DNA of 64,000 nt from Opisthorchis felineus (taxonomy: Eukaryota; Platyhelminthes; Trematoda; Opisthorchiida; Opisthorchiidae). Location of the stretch: NCBI GenBank assembly GCA_004794785.1, contig SJOL01006399.1:262712-326711 (forward strand), given 5' to 3'. Under the pieces are notes generated by a model. It was not told the DNA's origin and did not search any database. It saw only the letters and a list, made by a program, of their open reading frames with translations. The translations under genes were made by a program, and so were the position numbers. Positions 1 through 13,500 of this stretch are shown here, piece by piece (the stretch's first letter is position 1; every line of letters starts with the position of its first letter).

Positions 1-2342
1 GACGGACACCCATTTCGTCCACATCTGTTGTGGTCCATCGATGGCTGCGGAGAGCAGCTTGTATTAATTTGGGTCAACATTGAGAATGAGTGCAAAATAG
101 GAACTGAGTGCGAAATGACAGATGTTATCAGTTAAATGGTGTGTTAGAGTGAGAAAATTCAACAAATGACACGTGTGAACTCTGTAGCAGATTGAACAGT
201 GAAAGAATTCTTTCGCAAATTCGCACGAGGAAAAAACGAAACCGATTTCGAACGTACCGCGCTGGAAAAACCGAGTCTCACTTACTGCTTCAACTGTATT
301 AACCCATTGAATTACGAAACTCTGATAGGTTATTCCTGTGTATCAGGCGGTCGTCGAATCGGACCAGAAGGGAGACGGAATGTTTCTCGTCACGTTCTAC
401 CCTCAAGTGAGTTTTTATCCATTGGTTTTCAGAGAGAGCGATAGAAGTCCAATGAGTGCCGGTGTATGCTGCTGTATGTTCGCTGCTGTATGTTTTTAAC
501 TGTGCCTTGTTGATCAAAGTGTTAATGTTTGGGATTTCCGTGTTTCTAATCCTGTTTATCCTACCCCTGCTTACGCAAATTTTTAATGAATTCTCCCGCA
601 GGCTATTTATTTGCCGTTTTAGAGCCTTGTGCTCTCATGCGGTGAAGGTGAACTGGATTGTACTATGAACTTTGCTACCCGTTCAACCGATGTCTTACCC
701 AATGGCCCCCTAGATAGCTTTTATGCTTCCCCCTCCTAATCGTTTGTGTCTACTCTTGGGATGCTGGAACCTGGTTAAAGGTGGCCCGCGGGACTAGCCT
801 GTATGAAGCATGACGCATCGGCGGTACCCGTAACTATGTGTAGAAAGCAGTATAAGGCGCAGTTAGTTGGCACAATTTGGTCTACAAACCCCCATATTTC
901 GCACGATGGAGTTCCACACTTCAGCAGAGACCTGCAGCTGCCAAACTCCTCTTCGGTTAGCGGAGAATTTTTTCAAGATAAGAGGTGACTGCGGGAAGGT
1001 TTCCGTGTCTCCTTAGACAAAACCGTACTAGACAACCGGTGTTAGGTTGTTAGTAGCGAATGCGCTCAATTTATTGGCTTCTTCGGATTCCTCGACTTTC
1101 AGTTAGTTTTGCTGGCCACCTGATGCATTTGTAGTCACCCACTCATAACGCAAAGCAGCGTTGGTGTTTTTCTTATCCGCTGCATGCACAAATACCACCT
1201 GGTTATTCTTCATCTATCCATTTAACGCCCTCTCAAATGCCGTGAAGGCTGAAACCCAGGCAGCCGTCAATTTCTCAACAAATATATTCAAAGCCATAAC
1301 TGAAGCTGCAGAAATGCGACTTTAAAATTGCAGGCCCGCCAGAAATTAAGATTTAAAACAAATTATAATCAAAGTAAGGCAGCTCACGATGTTTTTGTGC
1401 CTGAGCATGCATTGGGGAAATGCGAAAATTTTACGTAAAAATTTTCATCCGACAGAGATTTTGGGGAAAATGGTAACTTCCAGCTAAGGCTCAGCCAAAC
1501 AAGAATCCAAAAACCAAGCGCAATCGTTCAAGCCCAACTCCTCCTTCAATCACTCTTCCGGCTGAGGTCAGAGGAGCGGATGGGATAAGAGTTTACTACT
1601 GCACCCTGGATAGAGACACCTTAGGCTAAGCCGGCACCTGAAGCAAGAAGCGAAATCCCGAACCCTCTACCAAGAGCAGCGTTTCCCCAAGCTCAATATT
1701 GAGCTTGGCTCTTTCAACCCCGCGCACCACAGGGACTGAAAACACTAGCTGTAAGAACCTCTAGATTTGTTCTCCCTGCCTGTTTCTGATGGTCAACAGT
1801 TGGCTTAGTGTGGCTGCCAGCCATTTCCAACTCATCCTTTCCACAATTCAAAGAGATTAGCACTATGCATGGACATAAACTTTCAACATGGCTTTGTGAA
1901 ACAGCGGACTCCTGAAACTCAAACAACAAGTTCAACGGCTTGCTTCGATAGATAGGCTGAATGAGTTTCCACGACGCGTTGTCTACCTTTTAATAGCCTG
2001 TGATCCATGCGCCAACGCGCCCAGATCTAGATACTCTCATTTACTGCCTATTCATTGCTTAAAATCCCGGTACAGCCACCCGACAACTCGTTTAATACCT
2101 TTTACATACCCTTCTTTTTTGGTACCGAGACGCCGAACACAAGCACCTCATACGTTTCTCCCGCGGCGTACTCTACAGTGCTTGGAAACCACAGGCAACA
2201 CCGTAGCCCTCACACTAAGATTTTGATGCACCGCATCTCGAAATCAAAGCAAACCTGCCTTGCAACAACCCGCAGAAATCATAGTCTTCCTAAAAAGGAA
2301 TCAAGTATCAGCAACCACGTCACCCCAATCTTGTCAAGACGT
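1..2342. other. Unassigned upstream stretch
   Basis: No gene is supported. An open frame at 199-444 (plus) and weak LINE-like sequence after about 1550 were seen but carry no recognisable domain. Confidence 0.4.
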
Positions 2343-3830
2343 GACTACTAACAGCCTCTGACCGAATTGGTCTTCATGGAGGAGGACACCCGTCAACTAT
2401 TGTAAAAGACAAACATTTTCAGCGCTTTGGGGCCAGACAAGGTTAATCCAAAAATCCTGAAAGAAACGTCGCTCGCAGTGACAAACCATTTCCACTTGGT
2501 GTTCAGTCAATCGCTTGACGAAGGCAAATTTCCCTCTGCTTGGAAAAGGCGATTGTCACGGTAAACTGCAGAACTGGTGACCGCCTATCACCTGGCAGCT
2601 AGACTAATTAGCCTCACTACAAACGACGCGAAATAATGGATCGCATTCTGAAGCTGGTCATCTTAAATCATGTCACCAACACCTCGATACTACAAGAGCA
2701 ACACGTATTCCTAACAAACCGTTCTTACATGACGAATATACTCGTACTTACGGACAGCTGAACCCAAGCTAAGGACGAAGGAGTCGTATCGGATGCCACA
2801 TTTCTTGCCTTCTCAAAGGCATTCCGTTTAGTTGCACACGTTCCACTGCCCCACAAGCTTGAGCCTTATGGGATTCAGGGAAAAGTCGTCCGCTGGAGTT
2901 CTAAGGCGTTCCTATCAGATGGAACATTCAGAGTGAAAGTAGACTCTACCTAATCTGCTTAGGCACTGGTCTCCATTGAAGTTCACGAAGCTCCGTTTTT
3001 GGACCACTTCCGTTTCTGACCTACGTCAATGACCTTCCAGATGCTCTTTCATACCCGTTTCTACTTTTTGTGGACGACTTGAAATCCTGGGGTTCAGACG
3101 CCACTGCTCTCCAAATGGATGTAGACGCTGCAGGGTAGTTTTCACTTGGTTGGCACCTTCCTCTGAGTGACGAAAAGTGTGTCCATATGTCATTCAAAGG
3201 AGACTCAGTGAACGCATTTATCTTGCATGGTGAGGATGGACCACAGGACATTACCAGCATAGGTACCAAAAAGGATTTAGGTATCTGGCTGTCCTCACTT
3301 CACTTCATCTTCTCACTTCATCCTCAAAAATCGGCTCAAAAGGTATTTGCCGTGCTACGGGTGATTTGGCGAACCTCCCCGTATGACTCGCAAGAACTTC
3401 CGATCACTTTATGGCGCTTAAGTCGGACCGATTATTGAGTATGCTAACCAAGTTTTCTACTCAGAACTTTAGAACGACATAGCCCTCATTGAGCTTGTCC
3501 AACGACCTGCTACGAAGATGGTTGCCGGCCTTAAATCCGATGATTATGAAACGCGTCTCACAGCGCTTGAGCTCCTTCCCCTGGAGTATCGTCGCCTCAG
3601 GGGGGACCTTGTTTGAACAAGGTTTGGCCGACAAGTTTTCCACCGCTGACGCAAATATCACACGGCGAGGACATGGTAGGAAGATTTTTAAGCTCAGAGG
3701 GCACAATTTTATTACGTGGCAATTTTTCGCACTTTGGGTTGCTGATGTGTGGAAAACCCTCCCTCCGACGGTTGTTCGTGCCACACTTAGTACCTAATTC
3801 AATGCACTTTTAGACACCTTTTTAGATGAG
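2343..3830 (+). pseudogene. CR1-like LINE, reverse transcriptase remains
   Basis: Frameshifted pieces in order: GPDKVNPKILKETSLAV, HLVFSQSLDEGKFPSAWKRRL, the reverse transcriptase body with [26 protein letters not shown], then [14 protein letters not shown] and [14 protein letters not shown]. It ends KIFKLRGHNFITWQFF, DVWKTLPPTVVRATLSTFNALLDTFL, the typical CR1/Jockey ending (NFFS.RVV..WN.LP..VV.A). About 1550-2340 may be its decayed upstream part. It lies upstream of the SETD2 start. Confidence 0.75.
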
Positions 3831-3839
3831 TCCTTGAGC

Positions 3840-4466
3840 TGGTAAGCTTACTGCCCCGCGCCGAGATGTCAGTGCTACACACCCTTTTTTCACTTGTGCC
3901 TTTCAGGTGAACGGGGGCCGCTGAAAGACAAGAACAAGCCCGACCCTGGAATCTTAGGCGGAAGCCTTGATCCTGTGCAGCAATCCGTGAATCCGTGAAT
4001 CCATGAAAAGGATGAAGTAATCAGATTACAAATGACAAAATTCTTCCATTGTCGCATCAGAGAAGGCCAAATACAAAAGAACACAATTCGGCCACCACTA
4101 CAACTGATCAGACATTACCACCATTTTTGGTGGATTGTTAAAAAGCCTCTGTCCACTGGGGTCTTAAGAAATCTCGTGAGAACCGCGAGTCATGTGCTCC
4201 GATTACACATTCAAAATTTTCACACTCCCCGCTCCGATAATGAATACAAGTTTATTTAGAAGCTGTTTCAATAGATCATATGATCATATCTACATTCTTC
4301 GGGGTCTTACCGAGTGATATAACTTAGTGCAGTTGAAGAGGCATTGCGATGCATTGTTTAAAGCTATACACCGGGTACCCAGGCGGGCCGATTGACCTTG
4401 GCGTCTCACTGGGCAGTTGTGTGTGCTTTCATGAAATCTGCTCTTCCGTTTGTACCCGGCGCGGCC
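3840..4466 (+). other. Region immediately upstream of the SETD2 start codon
   Basis: Presumed promoter and 5' UTR of SETD2. I see no TATA box or other core element that I can defend. Trematode mRNAs are often trans-spliced, so a spliced-leader acceptor could lie here, but none is demonstrated. Confidence 0.3.
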
Positions 4467-4472
4467 TAATCA

Positions 4473-4501
4473 ATGGAATATGACCCGGCATCACCTACAG
4501 A
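4473..4501 (+). CDS. SETD2: SETD2 exon 1 (start codon)
   Basis: Encodes MEYDPASPT plus two bases of the next codon. An in-frame TAA at 4467-4469 precedes the ATG, so this is the start unless a splice site lies in the six intervening bases, and none is visible. The donor is GTAAGT at 4502. The following intron is only 38 nt. Confidence 0.75.
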
Positions 4502-7500
4502 GTAAGTTGGAATCACAGATTTTTAATTTGATACTGCAGTGAGCCAGAGGACCCTCTTCCAGACGTTGATCTCTCCAGCATCCCGCTTCCCGGTAAGTCC
4601 ATGATGCCCTGCGACTGACACTGTTCTTAGACATCAGGATCTTGCCATCCGTCCAATGTGGGGGCATTTCCACGACAACTACTTGCATCACCGACATCCC
4701 ACTTCCACCTACAGACCTGAAAGCCTCCGAAATACCTCTTCCTCCGGCCCCTGCTGTCGTGCAGTATGCTCCATACTTGTTTGAACAGCCTATCCCTGCG
4801 GTGCCACCACCACCACCACCGCCTCCACCTGTTGTCACTGATCACAGCGAACCAGATTCCACCTCTGTCCCACTGAAGTTTAGCCTCCGTAGTTCTGCAA
4901 AAGGTCTTGGACAGGATGTTTCGAGCGAGCCTTCTGGCGTTTTCGAATCCTCAAAGGACCTTAAAACCAGCGAACCACGTGCAATGCCGAAACTCCAAGC
5001 ACTTATGAAACGTTCAAAGCCGTCAAAACTGACTGTGGGTGTCCTACCGTCGAAAACCAAACTTCCCGCCACTGAGACAAAAACCGAGCTTTTCTTACCT
5101 ACAAAGGAAAGCGATGATAGCAATGGAGTTACAGCCGCCTTGGAAGTGGCGGCCAGCTTGGCTTCTACCATAAATTCTAGTGGGCTTCAGTCTGCCGCTT
5201 CAAGTCAAATTTCCGACCCCAATGAACTTCTCACGAACGCCATGAAAGAGGTGAGTGCGTTAAACAGCTTGGCTCACATGGCTTCGACTGGAAATGTCGC
5301 GCAGATCACTGTTGAGTCATCACGTGTGGAACTGTCTGCACATCTTCCTACTACTCTTCCTTCTGCTAACAATTCCGCGGCACATATCCCCAATCTTATG
5401 AGCTTGACCGTGCAACCTGTACAACCAACACCTCAACCTACTGCACTGTCGGCCGACCCGACATCCGTTTTGCGACAGCCGAAGATGAACCTCGCCAATA
5501 TGCAGTTTGTCAACCCACAGAAATTGCGCTCTGCACAAATGATTGCAACCCCTTTGATCGCCAATCCTGCAATTGCTGCACAGCCTCACCACTCCGAAGA
5601 ACAGTCAAAGTCTAGAGACAGTCGGCGGCGTTCGCGATCTCGGTCACGCAGAAGATCACATTCAGGTCGTCGTTCAAGTCCTAACCGCAGGAGTCGACGG
5701 CACCACTCCTCTAGTTCAGGTGGTTCTACTCCGCGCCACTCTTCCCGTGGGTATCAACGACGGTCCAGGTCACGCCACAGCTCGGAGGATCGATATCCAA
5801 AACCCCGAAGACAGTCAAGAGGGCGAGATTGGGACAGACGCGATCGGGACCGCTGGAGGGAAGATTCGTTCGAATCGGAGCGCAGGCGGAGGAGCGACAG
5901 ATCGTTTGGTGAACGACGTACGGCTACGAGAGCTTCACCTATATCGAGATATAGTGAGCGATCCCGTCGCCGTTCTGACTCTCACGATCGTTCGTGGCGG
6001 AATAGGTTGTCCAGAAGGTCACCAGACCGTGAAAAGCGAGCTGATTCCAGAGACAGAGATCGGTTTTCGCGGAATGAGGCTGAGCGGCGCAGGTCTAAGC
6101 CCGCTGAAAGAAAACGATCCCCTTCCCCTTTGGAACGAGAGGACGTCGAGCGGAAACGCAGGAAGTCAAGCTCCGAACAGCGACCAGCTGATAAACTTGG
6201 ACAGAAACCAAAGGATTTTAAAAACGATCGAACCAGAGTGGATAATCACAAGCAGGAGGTGGCGTCGTCGGACAGTGAGGCAGAATCTAGTGATACTTCT
6301 GAGAGCTCCAGTGATTCACACCGAAGTAAAAGCTCAGGAGTACCCGTGGCAGAGAAGTCATCACCTAAGAAGTCAGTGCGACCTCGTTCAGTCAGTTCTT
6401 CTAAAGAAAGCTCGGATTCCTCTTCTATGCAGGATGTTATGAAGGATGATTGCCAAGAAGCTGATGATTTACCCACTAGCGAACCCAGCCCGACTAAGTC
6501 GTTATCCACTCGGGAATCAGAACTCATAAATGCGTCGTTACATCCGAGGAATGCTGGTGTAGGTAAGGCGTGAATCCTTTGTTTTAACCCATGCCGATAC
6601 CGAAATAACTTGGCGCTGTGCATTCATCCATTACTTTCTGGTCCACTCCAGTTAAAACGGTTCTAAATTCGTATCTCTTCAGATGCACAGTAGCAGTACT
6701 CTTTACCTTCAATCGTTGCCCATCAAACTTCTCTCAACATCCGCATGTACACTTTGCATCTGAAGCCAACAACTTCGTAATATGGTTGTATTTGCCAGCT
6801 GTATTTTGAAGCTTGTACATTTTGGCAATAAAGTAAATTCGTTATGCAGCCCTGTTCTCATTAGTTGAACTGACGATAGTCGGTAGATAGGCAGCGCTCT
6901 TTTGCTAAGGGAACAAGGGGTGGAACGCATTTACTTAATTGCCGGTAAATCGTTTAAGCCATCTGTGGCCGCAAAAGTCCTAGGGCCGTCCACCTGACAC
7001 GCGGAGCCATCTGTCACCAAAAGCTTCAGGCATTGAGCTGTTGACCCAACACGCGTAAGGTTTGGTTTCCTTCACTCGTATTCAACCACATTTTGGTGTC
7101 GCTGCCAAGGCTCCATATATAGCTGCTGGTATGTTCGCTGATTTGAACAACTTATTCGCACATGCTTCGTAACTAGTCGAGTTCACTGCTTGTTCATGCA
7201 CTAGCACCACTCCTCCATGCACTAGTGTCATTTCGATTGGTAACCAGGCGTTTGCATCTAAAGCACCGAGCTCGCTAATTGTTGCGCAGCCCGTATCTAA
7301 TGGACCATGGTGCTGTATGATTTAATACAGCATATCTCATGGAGTCCACAGCGCGACATGATTACGATCGTTTTATTAGTTCTGTCTGTAATAGTAGGGT
7401 GAGATAATACGTCTTGAAGGTCACTCAGCTAGTCTTTTGTGCCGAGATATGGAACCCACAATATCCTCAAGAAAAATAGTGTCATATTGAGGTTTGTGGG

Positions 7501-10500
7501 CTGGTTATTTCTTGGGTTACTTGGTGGGCCTCTGCTTTGTTTGACCGTGCCCCTCAGGCTCTGTTTCTCCAGTCGCGCCTTCCCAGCAAGATGAGAGTGA
7601 TGCCATGGATTTGGCGTCAGATACCGAAGTAGGCTCAGTTGACACCGCTAGTCCGGGACCCGTTTCTAACGCGCAACTTTGCAATGGTGATGTTTTATGT
7701 GGCGATACTCCTGAACAGTCTGCATCGCACGTTAATTCGGATACCGACCTAACGGGCATTCAGCATTCAACCGTACCCTCCGAGGGCCCACCAAGTTCGT
7801 TGGCACACGAACTCTCATTAACCAATACCGTGCGGCTGCATTCCACTTTGGAACCTGTCGCTCCGGCTATCAGTCTCGTCCCTCAACCCTCGCCGGCGCA
7901 TTCCATCCCTGGGCGTGTCGAGGGCAAGTATGATCTACGCGAGAGGAAGACGAAGGAAAACAGAGCAACTGACAGGGAGCTGGATCATCTACTCAGTGTC
8001 ATGTTTGCCGATCTTTCAAGGTAAGTTGTTTCCATGTGCGTGACCGTCACCGTCTTGTGTTGTACTTCCTGTTAAGATTACTAAACTACGATTAGGGTAC
8101 TTGATCTTTAAGTTTGTCTATTGCTCGCTAAGTGTGTCTCGCTAATGGATTTTATCCCTAGCTTGACTGTCGTAAGTAATGTTTAGAATACAGTATGTAT
8201 TATCTATTAGTATCACAACTAGGTAACTCCTAATTAGGAACGATACTCCAACAGGTCAGCTTGACCAACACGAAGCTCGGTCACATGCATGTCGGATCAT
8301 CCACTATCGAGACAAGTGTTGTTCCCCGTGCCTCCAGGATGGCAAACTTCCGGGTGAACAACGTGTGACTGGACAGGAAGGTTTGAAAGGGATTACGGGA
8401 AGTTTGCGTATCCTTGGTACGGTCTGCCTTTCAGGATGAGGTCCACGCGACTCCTGCGCCTGACTGGGGTTGTTGCAAGACATGACGGATGACGTTTGTG
8501 CTGCCAGCCCTGTCCACATTTTTAAGTTGGGTGTGGATACTTGTGGAGCACCGTGGACTCGGATCAAAAAAGCATCCGGTTTCTTTCTGACATCGGCTGA
8601 ATGGCCGCCATTGGACTGTGGGAATAAATGAGCTGATTTTCCTGATTTATGGGAAACGGGAATTTGAGGTTTGATGACTACGGTCTCGACGGTTTCCGAA
8701 CATCCTTTAATTAACAGTTCTTTCTCTTTCAGGTCGCCGGAACTGCAAGTTCTTGCTCTAAATGGCAGGATTTTGACTAAATGACCTCTGTGAGCAACTG
8801 GTTAAAGTCTTCGTGCGTCAAATGGCGAAAGTCTGCTCTCTGAAAAACCGCCGTAAGTACATCCAAAAAAAAACTGGATTCAGATTCACGCCGGGGACAC
8901 GTAGCGTGATCGGGGAAGGGGTTTGGCAGTGAAGAGAGTCGGGAATATGAAAATTCTGTCGACAAAAATACAAAAAAAAACATTAGCTTATATATCCCAT
9001 GAAACCATATGTGCCATCTATTTTTCAACCGGTCCTGAGGCATCTGCTAACTTTGAGCCAATTGGACCTTCCAAAGCAGCGCCGTCTATTCGTCCGTGGG
9101 CGTTCTTATCAAGCTCAGTTTTGACGTTTTATGTACGTAATGCGACAGAAAGACCTGTGTTCATATTCTCGCTCAAAACACTCACAAAAACTTCGGTTTT
9201 TTGCAAAGGCGAATACAAAAAGGGGCTTGATTCAAATAAAAAAATTTGAGAACTCACTAAAATATTAGCCGTCATAATAATAATAAATAATAATAACCGC
9301 TCAGCTTCAAAACCTTGGTGCCCAGCCATTATGCCGTCTGGAGGAAGCACGAGGACTGAGATATTGCCAGGTTGCCTAAGCCTAGAAAGGGGCAGTGTAG
9401 ATGCCGGGTTAGGGTTCGAACCGTAGACCTTCCGGTCAGTAGGTACGCTCGTACTGAGCTATCTCGAGCTCATTGAGGAAATAAGCCTTATCTAATCGGG
9501 CTTTTCCAGTAGGTCCAAAAACTAACAAGCAGCCTTAATGAAGTCGAACTTCGACTGCATGACGGGAGTTGTTCGTCGGACTTATAGGTCGTCCATTTAA
9601 TCTGCTAGTTCTCTTACAGTCGCCGGACACCTACATCGACGGAATGGATTAGAATCTGTTGAGGCACGTGGCTGAATACACCGTCGTACGTTCTTGAAAC
9701 AACATCGAAGCTAACTGCAGAAGTTGTCTAATTGCCAAATGTCTGCAAACAAGTTTTGAATTGATCTGAAAGGCCCGATTTGTGTTGCGGCGTCATTGGT
9801 ATCCGAAAGTGCTCACAACCTGTGAGGCTTTACTCATCGATCGTAGTCACTAGCCAACATTATGTGCACAGAATATTCGGAACCCGGACATCTGGCTTTC
9901 ATGATTTTAGCCACGTGTCTTCATGGTGTCTTTAGGAGGCCTAGTGCGTTTAGATCAGGCTTGTTTGTTGCTTGAATGCCGCACAGTCAGGTACCCCAGG
10001 TTGGACGGGGTGAAAACGAATCATGATCGACGAAGAGTGATTTTGAAGGACGCCATGAATGCGGTATTCATGGGGAGCAAACCTATTATCTGGATTTTCA
10101 TCCACCTCTTAAAGATTTTAGCCATTGCCTTGACAACAACCTGATGCTCCACGTGCATTTTGGGTGCAGACTATCTTCATAGATCGACTCGAGTTTGCCA
10201 TCTGTAAGATTCTGGAGGGTGTGTTTGCCATTGCTAAATTGTACTCTGCGTTTTTTGCTCGATTTTCGCATCTATTAATCGTTCTTTCGTATTCTTTGTT
10301 AACAGGTCTGAACCATCTTCGAAAGTTTTTGATTCTCACCCAGAGGCTCCCAGACCGGAATACCAGCACATTGTTGAAAATGATTATAGCCGAATAGAGC
10401 GGATCAACATGACAGCAATGCAAAATAAGGTGGACGGTACCACCAAAGCCAGCTTACTTGGGTCGGCGGCAAGTTTGACACATCATGAAATGCGACGTTG

Positions 10501-13500
10501 GATCTGTGACTGTGCAACACCGTCCGTGGAGGAAATAAGAGCTGGGATTTTCCCTTGCGGTCCAGGTTGCATCAATCGGGCATTGAACATTGAATGTGGC
10601 CCCTCCTGTCCAGCAGGCGAATTTTGTCATAATCGTCAATTTCAAAAGCGTTTGTATGCGCCAACCGAACCATTTTATTGTGGACCTGGAAAGGGTTGGG
10701 GGCTGAGAACCACATCCTCGGTCAAGAGGTGAGTATTAAAGTGACTTCATTTGATTGTGTAACCGCTATCGTGAAGAAATGACCCTATCGAGGTGCGACG
10801 GCTTGCGCACCCCAGAAACCCATTGAGCTATACTAGAGAATACCGATGCGGCACCCACAAAGTCTGTCCTACCGGGCGGATTAGGAATAGAGGTCTGACA
10901 TTCTCTTGGCTCCCCACGTTGGGGTTGGAACAGGTGTGACAACCTCTTAAAAGTTTGACTACTGTGGTAGTCTTACGCCAAACACCGCTGCCTTTTGGTC
11001 AGGCTTTGACTGAAAAGCCTAATCGTTCTCCCGTCAAGGCCTTGGCCTCCTGGCAATATCAGAGCTTACATTCAACCGTGAATTACTTACCGAAATGTTT
11101 ATCGTCATGCCGAGTCGGTCGTCTCGTACTAACATCACCCAGGTCAACTTATTCGCTTTACAGTATAGTGCCTGCTGACACCTCCCATCTTTTTCACCAT
11201 ACACCCAGCTTTCCTTCCCGTTTGATGAGCACTTCCGTAGAGTCCAGCCGTAGACACGTCAGTCAGACACCGAGGGAAGTGACCAATTGCACACCACCGC
11301 TCACATCTCGCTCCAGTTTCATTAATCACACCCTCTTCCCACGTTTTTATTGCCTTGTCGTTTTCCTATATTGTTTTTATTGTCCAAACCGTTTGTCAAG
11401 CTGGCCAACACGCTTCTATTGCGTGCACTCTCGATATTTTGTCGCTAGACACTTGCTACGTTTCCGAAGACCGAATCCAAGGTTTAAGTACAATCATTGA
11501 GCACGTGGCAACTACTCTCTAGAGCATCACCATCATCATTATCAGCTGTGTGAACCGCGTGCTTGTCATACAGTGGTTGTAGCTGCCACAGTTTCGTCTA
11601 CCGTTGATTTGGGGAGGTGGGGTAGGTAACTGCGCATTAGAGGCGGGAGCTGATAAATTGGTGCGTAAATACAGGTCTGTCAGTGGACTTTTGAGTAATG
11701 TGATTGGGAAGGGAGCTATGCATTGAGTGCAATAGCTTGGATGCACGAGCGCCGTTGAGGGCGCGACTGGGCCATGTCTCACAATGTCTCTAACCATTGA
11801 TGGGGCCCGTCTCGGGGTCCCCATCCAGGGAGACGGCAATGCCCAGCGCAGCTGAGTTTGCTGGTACTGGCTTTCACACTTCGCTGCCAAGTCATTGTTT
11901 GACCTCCCGTGGCTCGTTTCCATCCTTCGCGTGGTTGCGCGAAAAGAACCCTTCGAAGAAGTCGGTCGACTGGCCTACGGAGAACGTGACCAAGCCAGCG
12001 CAACCTGTGGAGTGATCAGTCCATCTATCGTGGGCGAGTTATTTCTTCCGAATACCATTAGACGTACTTGAGCATTGCTGATCTGGTGTTCCCACCAGAC
12101 TCGGGCAGTGCTCCGAAGACATCGACGGTCAAACACTGAAGGTCTTTTGACGTCCTCGGCGCGCAACGGTCAGGTTTCTGACCCATATAACAATATGGAT
12201 CGCACCGCAACATTGTAAACTCAACCCTTGACGGATAAGCCGATGTCGCGCCAAAGCCACAAGTGACGCAGGTTAACAAAAGCTGCTCTGGTCTTTCCAA
12301 TCCGTACGGAAATATCATCTTTCGCGAGGCCACCGGTACTGATACAACTGCCCAGGTAGGCAAACTTGTCTACTACCTCAAGCGGTTCATCCGCAAGCAT
12401 GAGGCTAGGGTTCGAGCCTACTCAGTGTTGCAGTAGCACTTTACACTTTGCAGGTGTGAAGTGCATGCCAGTTTTAGAGAGTTTAGAGTTTAGCTCATCC
12501 CTAGTTTGCATTTGTGCCCTGAAGCGCCATTGGGTTGTCGGGCCAGATTGACTTCTACCAGCGCTATTTGAAGAAGTTGGTGCACCTTTGTCTTTTGCCT
12601 TAATTAAACGGTTTGAAGTTATTTGGGAATACAAGCGCGTTCCAGACAACTGGGACCAGCTATCCATCATACTTCAAAAAGATACGCGGAGTGACTGTTC
12701 CAACCATAAAGGTAACAGCTCGATGCCAGTCGTAACGCGACTACTGGGTTCGATAATATTGTCACACTTAACACCGACAAATGAGACGCATACCCGACAG
12801 CAGCAAGACATACAAATCGTCGGCCAGCAATTGTGGTTCTCCCTCGACTCTAAAGAGGTCTTTGACTCCGTAGATAGGTGGTTTTTGATAAAGAGGAATG
12901 CCTCCAGAGCCTGTAAATATACTTCGTACTCCCTATTCCCGCATTTCCGGTCGTGCAATAAGTTTTGCCGCAACTACTGAGGTTCGTCAAGACTGCCCTC
13001 TCTCATTCTTGTTCTCCGTTCAGTTTCGTCACCGATATTGTCATGGAATTTACACTTCTAAGGATCGAGGCTCCTGGTGCCCAAATTACACCTAGAGAAA
13101 GACTAGGGCCATGTCTTATTTGACGACCATCGGTCGGCATAGTGTAATTTAAGTGAAATTTCGGATGTGATCCCTAGTTTCCGTCGGCTTATTGCACGTT
13201 CACAGTCAAAAGCATTGTTTCAGGATTTTGAGTCACGCCGTGCACCTCTGAAACTTCTGGGCTTGTACAGCTGAACAGCTGCGTAGTCCGCGGTTATACT
13301 TTGACAAGTAAGTGCACGTATCATCAAAGTGCAGACAGTATTTGCAAAATTGCATCTTTTATGGCTTCAGGATTGAATTTCACTGAGACTAAGGGAACGT
13401 ATGCACAAGACAAGTTTAAAAACAGTCTTGCTCTGTGCTTTTGAAACTTGGTCATTGATCTGATGACAGTAAACGGATTCAAACTTTTGATCACAGGTGA

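Noticed and set aside
199..444. 81-codon frame near the window start
   Set aside because: No domain, no convincing splice sites and no match to other parts of the window.
4491..4845. Glycine- or tryptophan-rich minus-strand frames near 4.5-4.8 kb
   Set aside because: They are antisense of the proline codon run in SETD2 exon 3.
5573..6442. 289-codon open frame (plus) overlapping SETD2 exon 3
   Set aside because: It is a shadow frame caused by the biased RS-rich codons of exon 3.
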